Assembly (NCBI GenBank): GCA_948474755.1
Contig: CAOLHI010000422.1
Location: 588,259 to 652,258, forward strand
Source of the DNA: Ctenosaura bakeri
Lineage: Eukaryota; Chordata; Lepidosauria; Squamata; Iguanidae
Reading direction: 5' to 3'
DNA length: 64,000 nucleotides
The notes below the pieces were generated by a model. The model worked only from the letters and a program-made list of their open reading frames with translations. It had not been told where the DNA came from and made no database searches. Of this stretch, positions 25,277 to 34,345 are shown one piece after another. Numbering within the stretch: the first letter of the stretch is position 1; each line of letters starts with the position of its first letter. Position numbers and translations under genes: made by a program.

Positions 25277-25703
25277 GGCCCTTTCCACACAGGGGTTTAA
25301 AAACGGTGTAGAGCGACCTCTGACAGAGGCGTAGTTCCACACCACAATCCACGCTAGGGCGCCCGGAAGTGGTGGCACCGCGTGCTTTTTGAAAACCACT
25401 TTTCATGTGGTCTTTAAAAAGGACGACCGTGCAGCCCCGTCGCAGCACCCGGTGTGGATTTGCAGGCGCGCGCAAGGGCGTGCCTGCAGATCTGCTGGGG
25501 GCGGGCTTTCCGGCTGGCGAGCTTCTCCGGTTGGTGGAGAGTCTCTGCCAGTCTTAAGCCGCCATTTTGGGCCCTGCAGGACGCCGCGGGACACCGAGGA
25601 GTGTGGAGCAGCGAAAATGCACTGCTCCACGTGGCGATGGACTCAGGTAAGCTCCGTTTCAGCGTGGTTTCCCCCGTTTCTTCGCCCGCGTGTGGAAAGG
25701 GCC
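25277..25703 (+). mobile_element. CpG-rich Harbinger-like MITE, copy 2
   Basis: A 427-bp CpG-rich element with termini GGCCCTTTCCACACAGG and the inverted CGTGTGGAAAGGGCC. The flanking triplets are TCA and ATA, so the target duplication is not preserved. The inside matches copy 1 in inverse orientation: a GTGGTGGCACCGCGTGC stretch, a hairpin-like AAAACCACTTTTCATGTGG, then GGCGGGCTTTCCGGCTGGC, the YY1-like GCCGCCATTTTGGGC (about 25558-25572) and a consensus splice donor CAG then GTAAGC (GT at 25647-25648). Several overlapping GC-rich frames here are MITE artefacts. Confidence 0.82.
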
Positions 25704-25804
25704 ATAGTCTGAGCTAGGTTCCTCTAGACTGGCAGGTCCCTCTGGTCATCCAGGCCCTAATAAAATACACCCTTTCTCCCCATGTGTGGGTTCTGGAACC
25801 ACAT

Positions 25805-26420
25805 CTTACCAGGAAAAAATGCTGTAGATACAACAGTAAATATTTTATGTAAAGTATTTAAAATATTTTTACACTTCCTTTTAGGGAAATTCCTCATAGC
25901 TTCCAACATAAGCTTTACAATACATAAACAACAATAACTTTTAAGACTACCAAATACCATCAGAATAATAACAGTTAAGAGCCAACAGTAGCACCAAAAA
26001 TAGGTAACACATAGCCCAGTAAAAACAATAAAATCAAATAAACTTAAAACCACACCATATATCCTGCAGTCTGGTAACATCCTTACATGAGAGAAGGAAT
26101 AGTAACTGAGTGAGACTGTTTCAAGAGCTGAAGTGGTGGGGCCTCACATACCTCCAGAGGAACCAAGTTCTACAAATGTGGAGCCACCAGCAAAAAGACC
26201 TTCTTCCTCCTCTCCAATAACCAAACTGTTCCCAACACAGCTAGTTAAGCAGGGCCTGGGACATTGATCTAACAGTGTGGGAGGACAGTATCAGTGAATG
26301 CTCTGGTAAATCAGACCCAGGACTTTGAATAACTTGCTTTTTTTTTTCATCAGGTACTTCTAGAAAACTCCTGAGATGTTTGATAGTTGTGGTGTTTCTT
26401 TGGATCCCTCAAACCTCTTT
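25805..26420 (-). repeat. Probable diverged LINE 3' UTR or other dispersed repeat
   Basis: An A-rich stretch with many short AATAAC/ACAATAA runs followed by a segment with CTCACATACCTCCAGAGG, in the style of minus-strand LINE 3' UTRs of reptiles. A similar layout recurs at about 36290-36560. No intact frame and no firm family. Confidence 0.35.
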
Positions 26421-27277
26421 TGCCCTATGTTACAGTGATCCAAGGGAGAGCATATAGTTTGACACAGAAGGACTTGTATTGTTGTTGTTTTAATTTAGAA
26501 TTTTATAAGAAATCTGTAATTGGTGTATCTGCAACTTTCTCCCTTGTGCTCCTTTGTGACATCGCTACAATGGCAGTTGCCCCTGCCATTTCCTTAACTT
26601 GCTTAAAACAGCATTTGTGAGTGAACATCCCATGGAAAAGTACTCTTTCATTTAGAGTCCCACACAAATCTGAGGATCTAGTCACCAACAAATGTGTTTT
26701 ATAACCTACAGACATTTCCTTAATACCAGTGCCTGTTTTAGTTTCATTAAGGGCTTGGTGCCCCCCCTTTTTTGTCCTGACAGCTTATACTTTTCAACAT
26801 CTATAATGTTCTTTTCTGAATAAGAACTCCCCCTCCCCATTTCCCCCCATTTTTTGTCTTTCTATTTTTCTTGGTTGCTTTGATCAGTTAGTCAAAAATA
26901 CCTATGGCCTATATTCACACTTGCCCTTCTTTTATTATCTTGGCTTAAGCATAAATGCTTCTATTGAAATAAATCACCCTTGTAATTTGAAAAATATAAA
27001 ACTTTGGTTTAAGTTACTTATTACAGGTAATAGCTGTTTGATGGTTGAATATGAAACAAATGCTTGGCAGAATATTTAGCTTGAATCCTAGCCAGAAAAC
27101 AATAAAGTGCAACCTAATTCCTAAAAATGTCTGTGCTATAAACTAACTGTCATGACATAGCTTGCATACAGTAATAACAGGCTGACAAGGCTAATAAAGT
27201 CTACGTATTGCTATAGCCAGGCAGTGCATGCTGTAACAGGTCCATAATGTGTTTTGTCCTTCATTTATATCATGCAG
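26421..27277. other. AOPEP intron, 3' end before the zinc-site exon
   Basis: AT-rich, no second gene seen. The last bases (TTCATTTATATCATGCAG) form the polypyrimidine-type acceptor of the exon at 27278. Confidence 0.6.
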
Positions 27278-27467
27278 CCCGCACATCATCTTCCTGTCAC
27301 AGAGCACATTATCTGGAGGAAGCCACCTGTGTGGAACACGCTTATGCCATGAAATTGCTCATTCCTGGTTTGGCTTGGCCATTGGGGCACGTGACTGGAC
27401 TGAGGAATGGCTAAGTGAAGGATTTGCCACTCACCTAGAAGATGCCTTTTGGTCAGGAGCACAGCAG
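27278..27467 (+). CDS. AOPEP: AOPEP exon carrying the M1 zinc-binding motif
   Basis: Aminopeptidase O is an M1 zinc metallopeptidase that removes N-terminal residues from peptides. The acceptor CATGCAG ends at 27277 and the donor GTATGG starts at 27468. The exon needs two bases from the previous exon and ends in phase 0. It encodes SPHIIFLSQSTLSGG, then CGTRLCHEIAHSWFGLAIG, ARDWTEEWLSEGF and ATHLEDAFWSGAQQ. The zinc site is complete: HEIAH at 27348-27362 and the third ligand Glu at 27417-27419, exactly 18 residues after the second His (HEXXH-X18-E). WTEEWLSEGFATHLED is diagnostic for AOPEP among M1 members. Preceding exons were not found in the 27 kb upstream. The frame has no lesion, so the gene looks functional. 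Confidence 0.96.
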
Positions 27468-27728
27468 GTATGGCTAGAAAAGTCTCTTTCATATAGAGAC
27501 ATGGGATAATCTTCAGTGTGTCTGTTGGGCAATGAGACCAAATATCTCATAGGCTCCAACTTAAGAGCATCTGAAATGTTATGCTGCATCAAACCAAAGA
27601 CTTATCTAGTCAGGCACTTTGTCCCCATTGTGGTCATGTCTATATATCACATAAAAATTTAAAGTTTAAGCCAGAAGTGGACAACATATAGCCTCCAATT
27701 GTTGTTGGACTGCAACTGGGATCACTAT

Positions 27729-28193
27729 GGCCATTTTCACACGGGGGTAGAACCCCACGGTGTGACACCGGAGACGGAGGTCGTTCACACCGCGGGGTGA
27801 GCTAGCGCGGTTGGAAAAGGTGAGGCGCCACACCTCCAACCACTCCAACCACTGGTGCTGCGAGTTTTTTAAAAACCACCTTCCCAGGTGGCTTTTATGA
27901 AACTCGCCCGCACTAATCCGTGGCAGCTCCCGGTGAAAATCTGCAGAGACGCGGTAGCGCATCTCTGCAGATCTGCCCGGGGGTGGGCTTCCGGCTGGCG
28001 CGCTGCCCTGATTGGCGGAGCGCACCGGAAGCTGCCAGCCGCCATTTTGGGCGCTGCCGAACGCCGCAGAAATTTGGCGGCGTGTGAAGTGGTGGAACCG
28101 CGCTCCCCGAAGAGATGGAGCAAAACGCAAGCAGGTAAGCTCCGCCCCTGTGTGCGCCGCCCCATTTCGGCCCCCCCATGTGTGAAAAGGGAC
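27729..28193 (+). mobile_element. CpG-rich Harbinger-like MITE, copy 3
   Basis: A 465-bp CpG-rich element with termini GGCCATTTTCACACGG and the inverted CATGTGTGAAAAGGGAC, flanked by TAT and TGT (one mismatch). It is the most diverged of the three but shares the layout of copy 2: an AAAACCACCTTCCCAGGTGG hairpin, GGGGTGGGCTTCCGGCTGGC, GATTGGCGG, the YY1-like GCCGCCATTTTGGGC (28038-28053) and a splice donor GCAG then GTAAGC (GT at 28135-28136). It landed inside a copy of the short palindromic repeat (GTTGTTGGACTGCAACTGGG just before it). The 210-aa minus frame is a GC-rich artefact. Confidence 0.8.
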
Positions 28194-28409
28194 TGTGTGT
28201 TCACATGAATGCCATTGCTGTCTTTGTATGGCCAGGTAGACAAACTGGAAAAGAGAGAGCTTTCTGAGAACATTTGAAACTGCATATGAAGAAGCCAAGA
28301 TGATAAGCTGCTTTAAACCTGGTTTTGTTGTTGATCTACAAATCTTGGCTTGTTCATGAAGAACAAACTATAACCCTGGATTCGGGCATTCCTTTCTAAA
28401 TTTATATGC

Positions 28410-28632
28410 CTACATACCCTAACGGCACCAGATCCTGTCTGATCTTGGAAGCTGAGCAGGTTCAGCCCTGTATTTGTATGGGAGACTGCCAATGACTACC
28501 AGGTGCTATAGGCTATCTTTCAGAAGAAGGAACTGGCAAAACCACCTCCCAGTATTCCTTGCCTAAGGAACCTCTGTGAAATTAATGGGGTTACCATAAG
28601 TTGACCAGCGACTTGAAGGGCAAGTACACACA
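28410..28632 (+). mobile_element. 5S rRNA-derived SINE (5S-Sauria type), copy 1
   Basis: The head reads as a decayed 5S rRNA gene: TACCCTAACGGCACCAGATC, then TCTTGGAAGCTGAGCAGG (box A region) and TATGGGAGACTGCCAATG (box C region), ending GGTGCTATAGGCT. The tail, AGAAGGAACTGGCAAAACCA to TTACCATAAGTTGACC then ACTTGAAGGGCA, matches the BovB-like tail of Sauria SINEs. The internal pol III promoter of 5S would have driven it. Two more copies lie at 43717 and 60340. Confidence 0.85.
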
Positions 28633-29710
28633 TGCCTACTCATGTGAAGGGAGGGATGCAGCAAGAGTGAATGGACTGTGTGCACCAACACGAACTTCAT
28701 TCACATTTGATTTATTGAGCCATAGGTCATAGGTTTAAATGGTGTGAGAACATTTGCTGTTGGCTAGTTGGAGATTTCAAGGAATCTCACAAATGGGAAA
28801 GAGCATGATAATCTTCTGATCTTAGATTACTTCCAGACAGTAGAAGCACCACTCCCGTGAAGAAATGAAAGGCATTGTAGTATGCCTGTTCTATCTTTTA
28901 TCTGTCATTTTTTGTTTGCTTGTATGTTTATGGAGTTTATATCCCATCTTTCTCCAAAGTGGGAAGTGGGATTCAATTTAAGAGATTTTCTCCAGTAAGA
29001 AAAAAGATGGAAGAAGCAAAGGGAAAACTTAAGAGAGTTTCAAATTGATGTTATTGACTAGATTTCTTATGAACTAACCAGACACACACACACACACCCA
29101 GCAAAAAGTCTGGACTTCCAAAAATGTGCCAGTGTGATTGCACAGTAAAAGCCTTTTCCAAAGCATCTGTCCCTAGATTCTAATAATGGAGCTAAGTTGC
29201 TTCCAGAAATTAGAGTTGTGTTTGTAGCTGTCCTAACCAATACATGTCTTAAACTTCATTAATTTATCATGCTCTTGGCCATGAGTTCAGGCTGTGTGAT
29301 CTCCCACATATGAGAAGTGTGTTAGATGGAATTGAAATGGAATGGTAGCTGAAAAAATTGTTCATCTCTTAATTGTATTTGTTCTTCCTTTTATCTCTAA
29401 CTCATTGGCAATTTTGTTGTTAATGCCCTAATTTAACAGCATGCATACCTGCAGGTGAAACCTAAATGGGTGTGCAAATCTTCTTTACCACAGGCAGGAA
29501 ATTAGATGTTCGCTTACAAGCTAACAGATTGGCCTATAATTCCTTTTCACAAATATCACTGTAAACACTCTTACAGGTTGTGAGACAGGCATATTATCAA
29601 TGAGAAGATGGAATGATTTAGGGCAAAATTACATCTTCTGGTTCTTGAGGCTGGGATGAATAAGAATGATAATTACAATGATATGCCAGGAACAGTTAGT
29701 GCATGAAGAA
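28633..29710. other. Intronic DNA, nothing firm
   Basis: AT-rich. A TTATGGAGTTTATATCCCA segment at about 28925-28960 looks like a minus-strand LINE/SINE tail. CA run at 29079-29098. No exon or RNA gene. Confidence 0.4.
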
Positions 29711-29941
29711 AGTTAGTGCGGTGTAATGTTTCAGTGCTGGACCAGGATTCTTGGGCCACGGTTGAAATCCCCACTCAGCCATGGAAACACACTGGGTGAC
29801 TTTGGGCAAGTTACATTCTCTTAGCCTCAGATGAAGACAATGGCAAACCTCTTCCAAATAAATCTTGCCCAGTAATACCCACGGTGGGTTTGTCTTAGAC
29901 TCACTGTAAGTTAGAAATGAATTGAAGGCACACAACAACAA
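29711..29941 (+). mobile_element. Sauria-type SINE, diverged copy
   Basis: The head is degraded (GTTAGTGCGGTGTAATGTTT), then GGTTGAAATCCCCACTCAGC (B-box region), CACACTGGGTGACTTTGGGC, CAAACCTCTTCCAAATAAAT, and a tail ending GAATTGAAGGCACACAACAA. Plus strand, no coding capacity. Confidence 0.85.
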
Positions 29942-30584
29942 ATGCCAGATACCTGTGCTGAATATGAATTCTACTTATGTTCAGTCTCTGAAGGAAAATG
30001 AACCCTGTTCAGAACTGACTATTGATGTAGCACCTTTAGTGGGCTTCTTGCTGTGGATGTGCAGAAGTTAGAAAATCCCAGAGTGTCTTTTAGAATCAGG
30101 GGAGAAACATAGCAGACCATTGATGTATCTAGCTCAGCATTAGCTATACTAGCTTTTCCCAAACTGGTGCTGTTATGACGGCTATGGGACCCAGGAAGGG
30201 ACTCCCCAATATTATTTGATATCATTTAATTCGGCCCTGGCTAGACCACGCTCGGCGGCCCCGCTGGACGTGTTTGGATTGGTTTCTGAAACAAGCACGT
30301 ACTGGCTGCGGCTGACTAATTGTTCAAATTCCATTCCTCATTCAAGCCAGCATTTCCCAAGCCTCACGTACCTTCAGGGGACTCCCATACCAATACTCCA
30401 CAATAGCGGCGCAGGTTCCCGCCAAAACATCCCTTTGGAGAAGGCCATTAGTTCACAGGCCACTCTTTTGTCTTTCAACGCTAATCCAATCATGCTGACA
30501 GTGACCTCACCAGATCTTTTTGTTTAGCGCCAAAACTCTTTTGTTCCCCACTTGGTTTTCCATAGCCAACAGGCATGTTTCACC

Positions 30585-30593
30585 CTATAAAAA
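30585..30593 (+). promoter_or_regulatory. LTR TATA box
   Basis: CTATAAAAA inside the solo LTR, about 230 bases before the LTR's poly(A) signal. It marks the end of U3. Confidence 0.65.
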
Positions 30594-30822
30594 GTCCCCA
30601 TTTTGGGACCTCGTTGGTTCCTCTTGAGCTGCCATCCAGACTTGCTGCCGGTTGGTTCAAGAGTTCCCCTCAGCAACCAATGCTGAGCCCCGTCATTCAT
30701 CGCTCCAGATTCTGCAGGACATCGTGACCAGGTGTCATATCACCCGTTGTTCCCCCAAGTCTCTTTTCCTTATTCTTTTAGTTAGTTAGTGTGTGTGTGT
30801 TTGATTTACCTTGCTTGTGTTT

Positions 30823-30828
30823 AATAAA
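30823..30828 (+). terminator. LTR polyadenylation signal
   Basis: AATAAA in the R region of the solo LTR, followed by a GT-rich stretch (GTTGTTATCATTG). It is in sense orientation in an AOPEP intron, so it could in principle truncate transcripts. Confidence 0.6.
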
Positions 30829-31009
30829 GTTGTTATCATTGTAACCTGGCCTGCTCATTGCCCGGAAGCTGTAGACGTTGGGTTACAAGGTCTCGCTAAG
30901 TTACCCTGCCTCTCGCATGTCAAACCAGTGCTCTGAGTCTAATTTCCCCATCTTGATCTTTCTAATTGGCAAAATCGGGCGCCCCTCGCGGGACCCCCAG
31001 TTTTCAGAG

Positions 31010-31053
31010 TAACAGTGCCCTCCATATGTGCTAACAGTGCCCTCCATATGTGC
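31010..31053. repeat. 22-bp tandem duplication across the LTR boundary
   Basis: TAACAGTGCCCTCCATATGT plus GC occurs twice back to back (31010-31031 and 31032-31053). The first copy starts with the last five bases of the LTR and its target duplication, so the duplication postdates the insertion. Confidence 0.85.
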
Positions 31054-32739
31054 TAGCAGCAGCTTCCATCATCCCCAACCAGCATAGGATTTGTAGTCCA
31101 AAACATCTGGAGGGCATTAGGTTAAGAAAGGCAGGTGCTAAGTGGCTTCAGCTTTCCAGAGTTTGAGACAGGGATCTTTTCCAGCTTTATCTGGAGCTGC
31201 CCTGAATTGAATTTATGATCTTTTGTACACAAAGCACACATTCCTAAATGATAGGCTTTTGAACTTTTGAATATTCAGGAGCTTTTGCTTTCATTCCATG
31301 TTGTTTTGTGCCTTGACTACATTTGTACCGCAAGTGAGCTGTGGAAGGGTGAAGAGGTTCACTAACTTTTTCTGTAACATGTCTGTTTTTCTCCACCAGC
31401 TTCACTTCTGCATTCTCTGCATTCATTGTGAAAGATCTGTTTCCATTTACTCTTGATTTGCTTCTTGTAATGGTTGCATGTGAGTTTCTTACAAAAAGTG
31501 AAAGGAGAAATCTTAATTTACCACAAAATCTAAATTTCTCCTGCAAAATTGTTTTATCTTATCCAGCTTGGACCAAAGTTATTTGAAAGACTGTATGAAC
31601 CTGCCTGAAATTTGAGTTCCTTGGGGGAAGGTTTTCTCTTTGTCTCACTGCTGCCGCAGACGTGTTTCGTGAGGACACTGAAGAAGACATTTTCTGTAAC
31701 AGCTCCCAGGCTCAGGAACTCCTTCCTATGAGAGCATAGGCTGCTCGCTCCTGCTGCCTGCTTACCTTTGGTGGGCAGACAAAGACTGTTTTATTTAGAC
31801 TACCTTTTAACCATTTAACCTGATGCAAAAGGGCCCATTAATAAGATTCGAAGAACATTTGCTGTTCCATTGCAGTTGCTCACAAGAATAAAGGTTGCAG
31901 CCTTTTGTTAGTTAGATAACTTGACCAAATTGGAAGGTACTATAATTAATCTGGCTGTAGATTTTTTTTTTAAAAAATGATTTGTTTATACAGAAGAGTT
32001 CATACATTCATTTCCCCTCTTCTTTCATGTAGGAGGAATGTCTCCTTTGTGGTAATATCTGTTATGATTCATGTGCATCATCTACAAATGTATGCTTCAG
32101 AAAGCTTTTGACTCATATGCAAAATAAAGTGATTAATTTATTGGCTAAGACTGCCGTATTTGGAATCTGCTTTGCACAGTATTCTTTTCTTTTGCAGTGG
32201 TGCTGGGAAGCCTTGGGCTTTAATCACTATCTTCAAGGCAACAAAAAGTAGAATAAAAATGTACATTGAGGTGGGAATCATGCAGTTGTCCCGCTGTTAT
32301 ATACAGCTACTAAGGGCATCTCATGCCATTGGCTATGCTGGCTAAGACTTTCGGGATTTGTAGTTCAAACAACAGCCCCTTCCCACCGTGGATACACACT
32401 GATTTTCTTCCAGGATTTTTTTGCCCTTAATATTCAGCCTCCTTTTCAAGATGTAACTCTTTTCCCCCATGCCCTTGAAAGGTTGCATAAGAGAGATCCT
32501 CCACAGGGTCCCAATGTCAAGATACTCCCAAGGATAGCACTTAGTGAGTTACACACCATTGCTGTTGGAACCAAGGTGGTCTCATCAAGTTCTCCAGATG
32601 TTGTTGGACTGCAACTTCAGCATTCTCACTGGTGACTAGGACTGTTGGGACTCCTGTCAAGCAACATCCAGAAGGATATTGCTCCAGTGTATGAATTATT
32701 TTTAATTTTCATAGTTTTAATATACTATGCCATTTTGTT

Positions 32740-32759
32740 CTCTCTCTCTCTCTCTCTCT
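32740..32759. repeat. TC dinucleotide repeat
   Basis: A TC run of about 20 bases, followed by CCCTCTCTC. Confidence 0.85.
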
Positions 32760-33033
32760 GTCCCTCTCTCAATATATAGATATACAGATCTGTAAACACA
32801 TAGTTATCAACATCATACAGTGCTGATCTTGCTGGCTGGGGGTAATTTATAAAGGTAACTTTCCCAGGCTCATCAGACATAAGAGATATGCCAAATACCA
32901 GGATAGAAGATGACGCCATCTTCTGCTGCTCTTGCCTGGCATAAAAGGCAACCACTGACATTTTTTCCCATTAAGAAGTTAATGAAAAGCAGCAAAAACA
33001 GCTAACAGTAAGCTGCCCATTTGTCCCAAGCAG

Positions 33034-33140
33034 CTGCTGGCTGATGAAGCAAAAGAACAGCAGGACCTGAAGGCTTTGTTGCGCTGGCAGCGTCTTAGAG
33101 ATGAAGTCCAAAACTCTGAGGAAGATCTGCAAGTGTTAAG
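33034..33140 (+). CDS. AOPEP: AOPEP exon, post-zinc-site linker helix
   Basis: The acceptor is CCAAGCAG ending at 33033 and the donor GTATAG starts at 33141. Phase 0 in, two bases carried over at the end. It encodes LLADEAKEQQDLKALLRWQR then LRDEVQNSEEDLQVLR (last Arg completed by the next exon). It directly follows the ...FWSGAQQ end of the zinc-site exon and has the AOPEP-specific EQQ...L.RWQRL.DE pattern. It is an acidic, helix-prone stretch that in M1 enzymes lies between the zinc helix and the catalytic-Tyr segment. An alternative acceptor three bases upstream (AAG) would add one Gln; I prefer the CAG because it keeps the family length. Confidence 0.93.
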
Positions 33141-33680
33141 GTATAGTTTGGACTATTTGTTTGTTGTTATCTTGCCCCCCTGCACCCGATCCACTGTCCA
33201 TCTCAGAAAGAGTATATCCAAATAAGCTGATTAAATTGCTGCATCTTTCAGACGGTTTCCTCAGGAAATGTACAAGTAGAATCCTGGAACTAAGCTTGAG
33301 TGGAGTGAGGTGTTTTATGGATGCTGAGGAAAAGATGAGGAAAAGCTGTCAATTCAGATGTATACTCCATTTAATTCAGTGAGACTTATTTCTGCTTAAA
33401 CATGCATATGATAGAAGTGTAAGTGTTAAGCAATTTAAATCTTTATAAAGGAGAAACAGTAACTTCAGACAAGACTTTAGCTTCCCATCCCCAAAAACCT
33501 GAAAAATTACTTTTTAAAAAGTAACTCATTCTTGTTACTCAACATAGTTTTTAAAAATTACTTCATTGTCATTATTAATTGCAGTGGTTAAAAAATAACT
33601 TGTATTGTATTGTTAATTGCACTGTTTGTTATTTGTTAACCATTTTATTGCTTCTGGTACTTTAAAAATGTATAGGATTG

Positions 33681-33810
33681 GTAAGAGAATATCATAAAAT
33701 GTGAGAAGTTCTCAGGAAAATCCATGTAAAAATGTTGTAGAGAACTTAGTAATTAGAAAATGTTACTTGTTAAACTGATGAAGTGTCTGTGTTCCCATTT
33801 GCTACATTGC
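33681..33810 (+). repeat. Inverted duplication, left arm
   Basis: 130 bp from GTAAGAGAATATC to TGCTACATTGC. Its reverse complement occurs at 34208-34337 with the same length and about seven mismatches by hand count. The ~400-bp loop contains a Sauria-type SINE at 33879. Homology stops sharply at both ends. Neither arm resembles a TIR family that I know. Confidence 0.88.
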
Positions 33811-33878
33811 TTTTAACATGTAGCTTTGTTAAGCTATTAACAACAACAACAAAAGTAACTTGTTAAAAGTGGAAGCTA

Positions 33879-34042
33879 GAGAACCAGTGTAGTGTAGTAG
33901 TTTGAGCAATGGGCTATGATCCCGGAGATCTAGTTTGATTCCCACTGAGCGACCTTGGGCATGTGCCCCCAGAAAGCCCCATGATAGGTTTGCCTTAGGA
34001 TCACCAGAAGTCTGAAACAGCTTGAAGGTACACAACAGCAAC
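33879..34042 (+). mobile_element. Sauria-type SINE with an internal deletion
   Basis: Head GAGAACCAGTGTAGTGTAGT, B-box region GTTTGATTCCCACTGAGCG, then directly TGGGCATGTGCCCCCAGAAA and GGTTTGCCTTAGGATCACC to a tail CTTGAAGGTACACAACAGC. About 60-70 bases of the middle are missing. It sits in the loop of the inverted duplication. Confidence 0.82.
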
Positions 34043-34207
34043 TTATCTTTCCATCAGCCCCAATGGTACTGAGAATGCCCCCCCCCAACTTTCCCAAAGC
34101 AAAACATCTACATGAACTTTTAATTGGCATGTGTATTAGATTTTAACTGCTGTGAGCTTCTACTCTGGACTGAGCAATATAAAACTAAACACTTATTTCC
34201 AAACTCT

Positions 34208-34337
34208 GCAATGTAACAAATGGGAACACAGATGCTTCATCAGTTTAACAAGTAACATTTTCTAATTACTAAGTTCTCTACAACATTTGTACAGGGATTT
34301 TCCTGAGAACTTCTCACATTTAATGATATCCTCTTAC
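34208..34337 (-). repeat. Inverted duplication, right arm
   Basis: Reverse complement of 33681-33810, from GCAATGTAACAAATG to ATCCTCTTAC. Near-identical over the full 130 bp. Confidence 0.88.
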
Positions 34338-34345
34338 CCTACCTC

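Larger units (their letters stand above)
30171..31014 (+). mobile_element. Solo LTR of an endogenous retrovirus-like element
   Basis: 844 bp bounded by TGTTA and TAACA, with a 4-bp direct repeat GTGC on both sides (30167-30170 and 31015-31018). Inside, in plus orientation: TATA box CTATAAAAA (30585-30593), then a poly(A) signal AATAAA (30823-30828), the U3-R-U5 order expected of an LTR. There is no gag, pol or env next to it, so it is a solo LTR left by recombination. A 4-bp duplication fits class I (gammaretrovirus-like) integration better than Ty3/gypsy, but I cannot name the family. It sits sense to AOPEP. Confidence 0.78.
30075..31260 (-). repeat. tRNA-SINE-like dispersed repeat split by later insertions
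   Basis: Left part: AGACCATTGATGTATCTAGC then CTCAGCATTAGC. Right part: GTTTGAGACAGGGATCTTTT, then CAGCTTTATCTGGAGCTGCC and a degraded pol III head in reverse. This matches the order of a common reptilian SINE read in reverse (assessment segment, palindromic insertion, degraded head). The palindromic repeat and then the solo LTR at 30171 landed inside it. A related broken copy lies near 35412-35640. Confidence 0.45.
27468..33033 (+). other. AOPEP: AOPEP intron (5.6 kb)
   Basis: Bounded by the donor GTATGG and the acceptor CAAGCAG. Besides the mobile elements listed separately (27729, 28410, 29711, 30171), I see only AT-rich sequence, a CA run at 29079-29098, a TC run at 32740-32759 and a palindromic-repeat relic at about 32585-32680. 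No second gene. Confidence 0.75.

Noticed and set aside
800..27277. Search for the AOPEP exon just upstream of the zinc-site exon
   Set aside because: By eye I found no segment encoding the expected residues with fitting phase; a short diverged exon could still be missed, so I make no call.
27666..28298. 210-codon minus-strand frame overlapping the third CpG-rich MITE
   Set aside because: It spans MITE and flank without any domain; absent from the other MITE copies.
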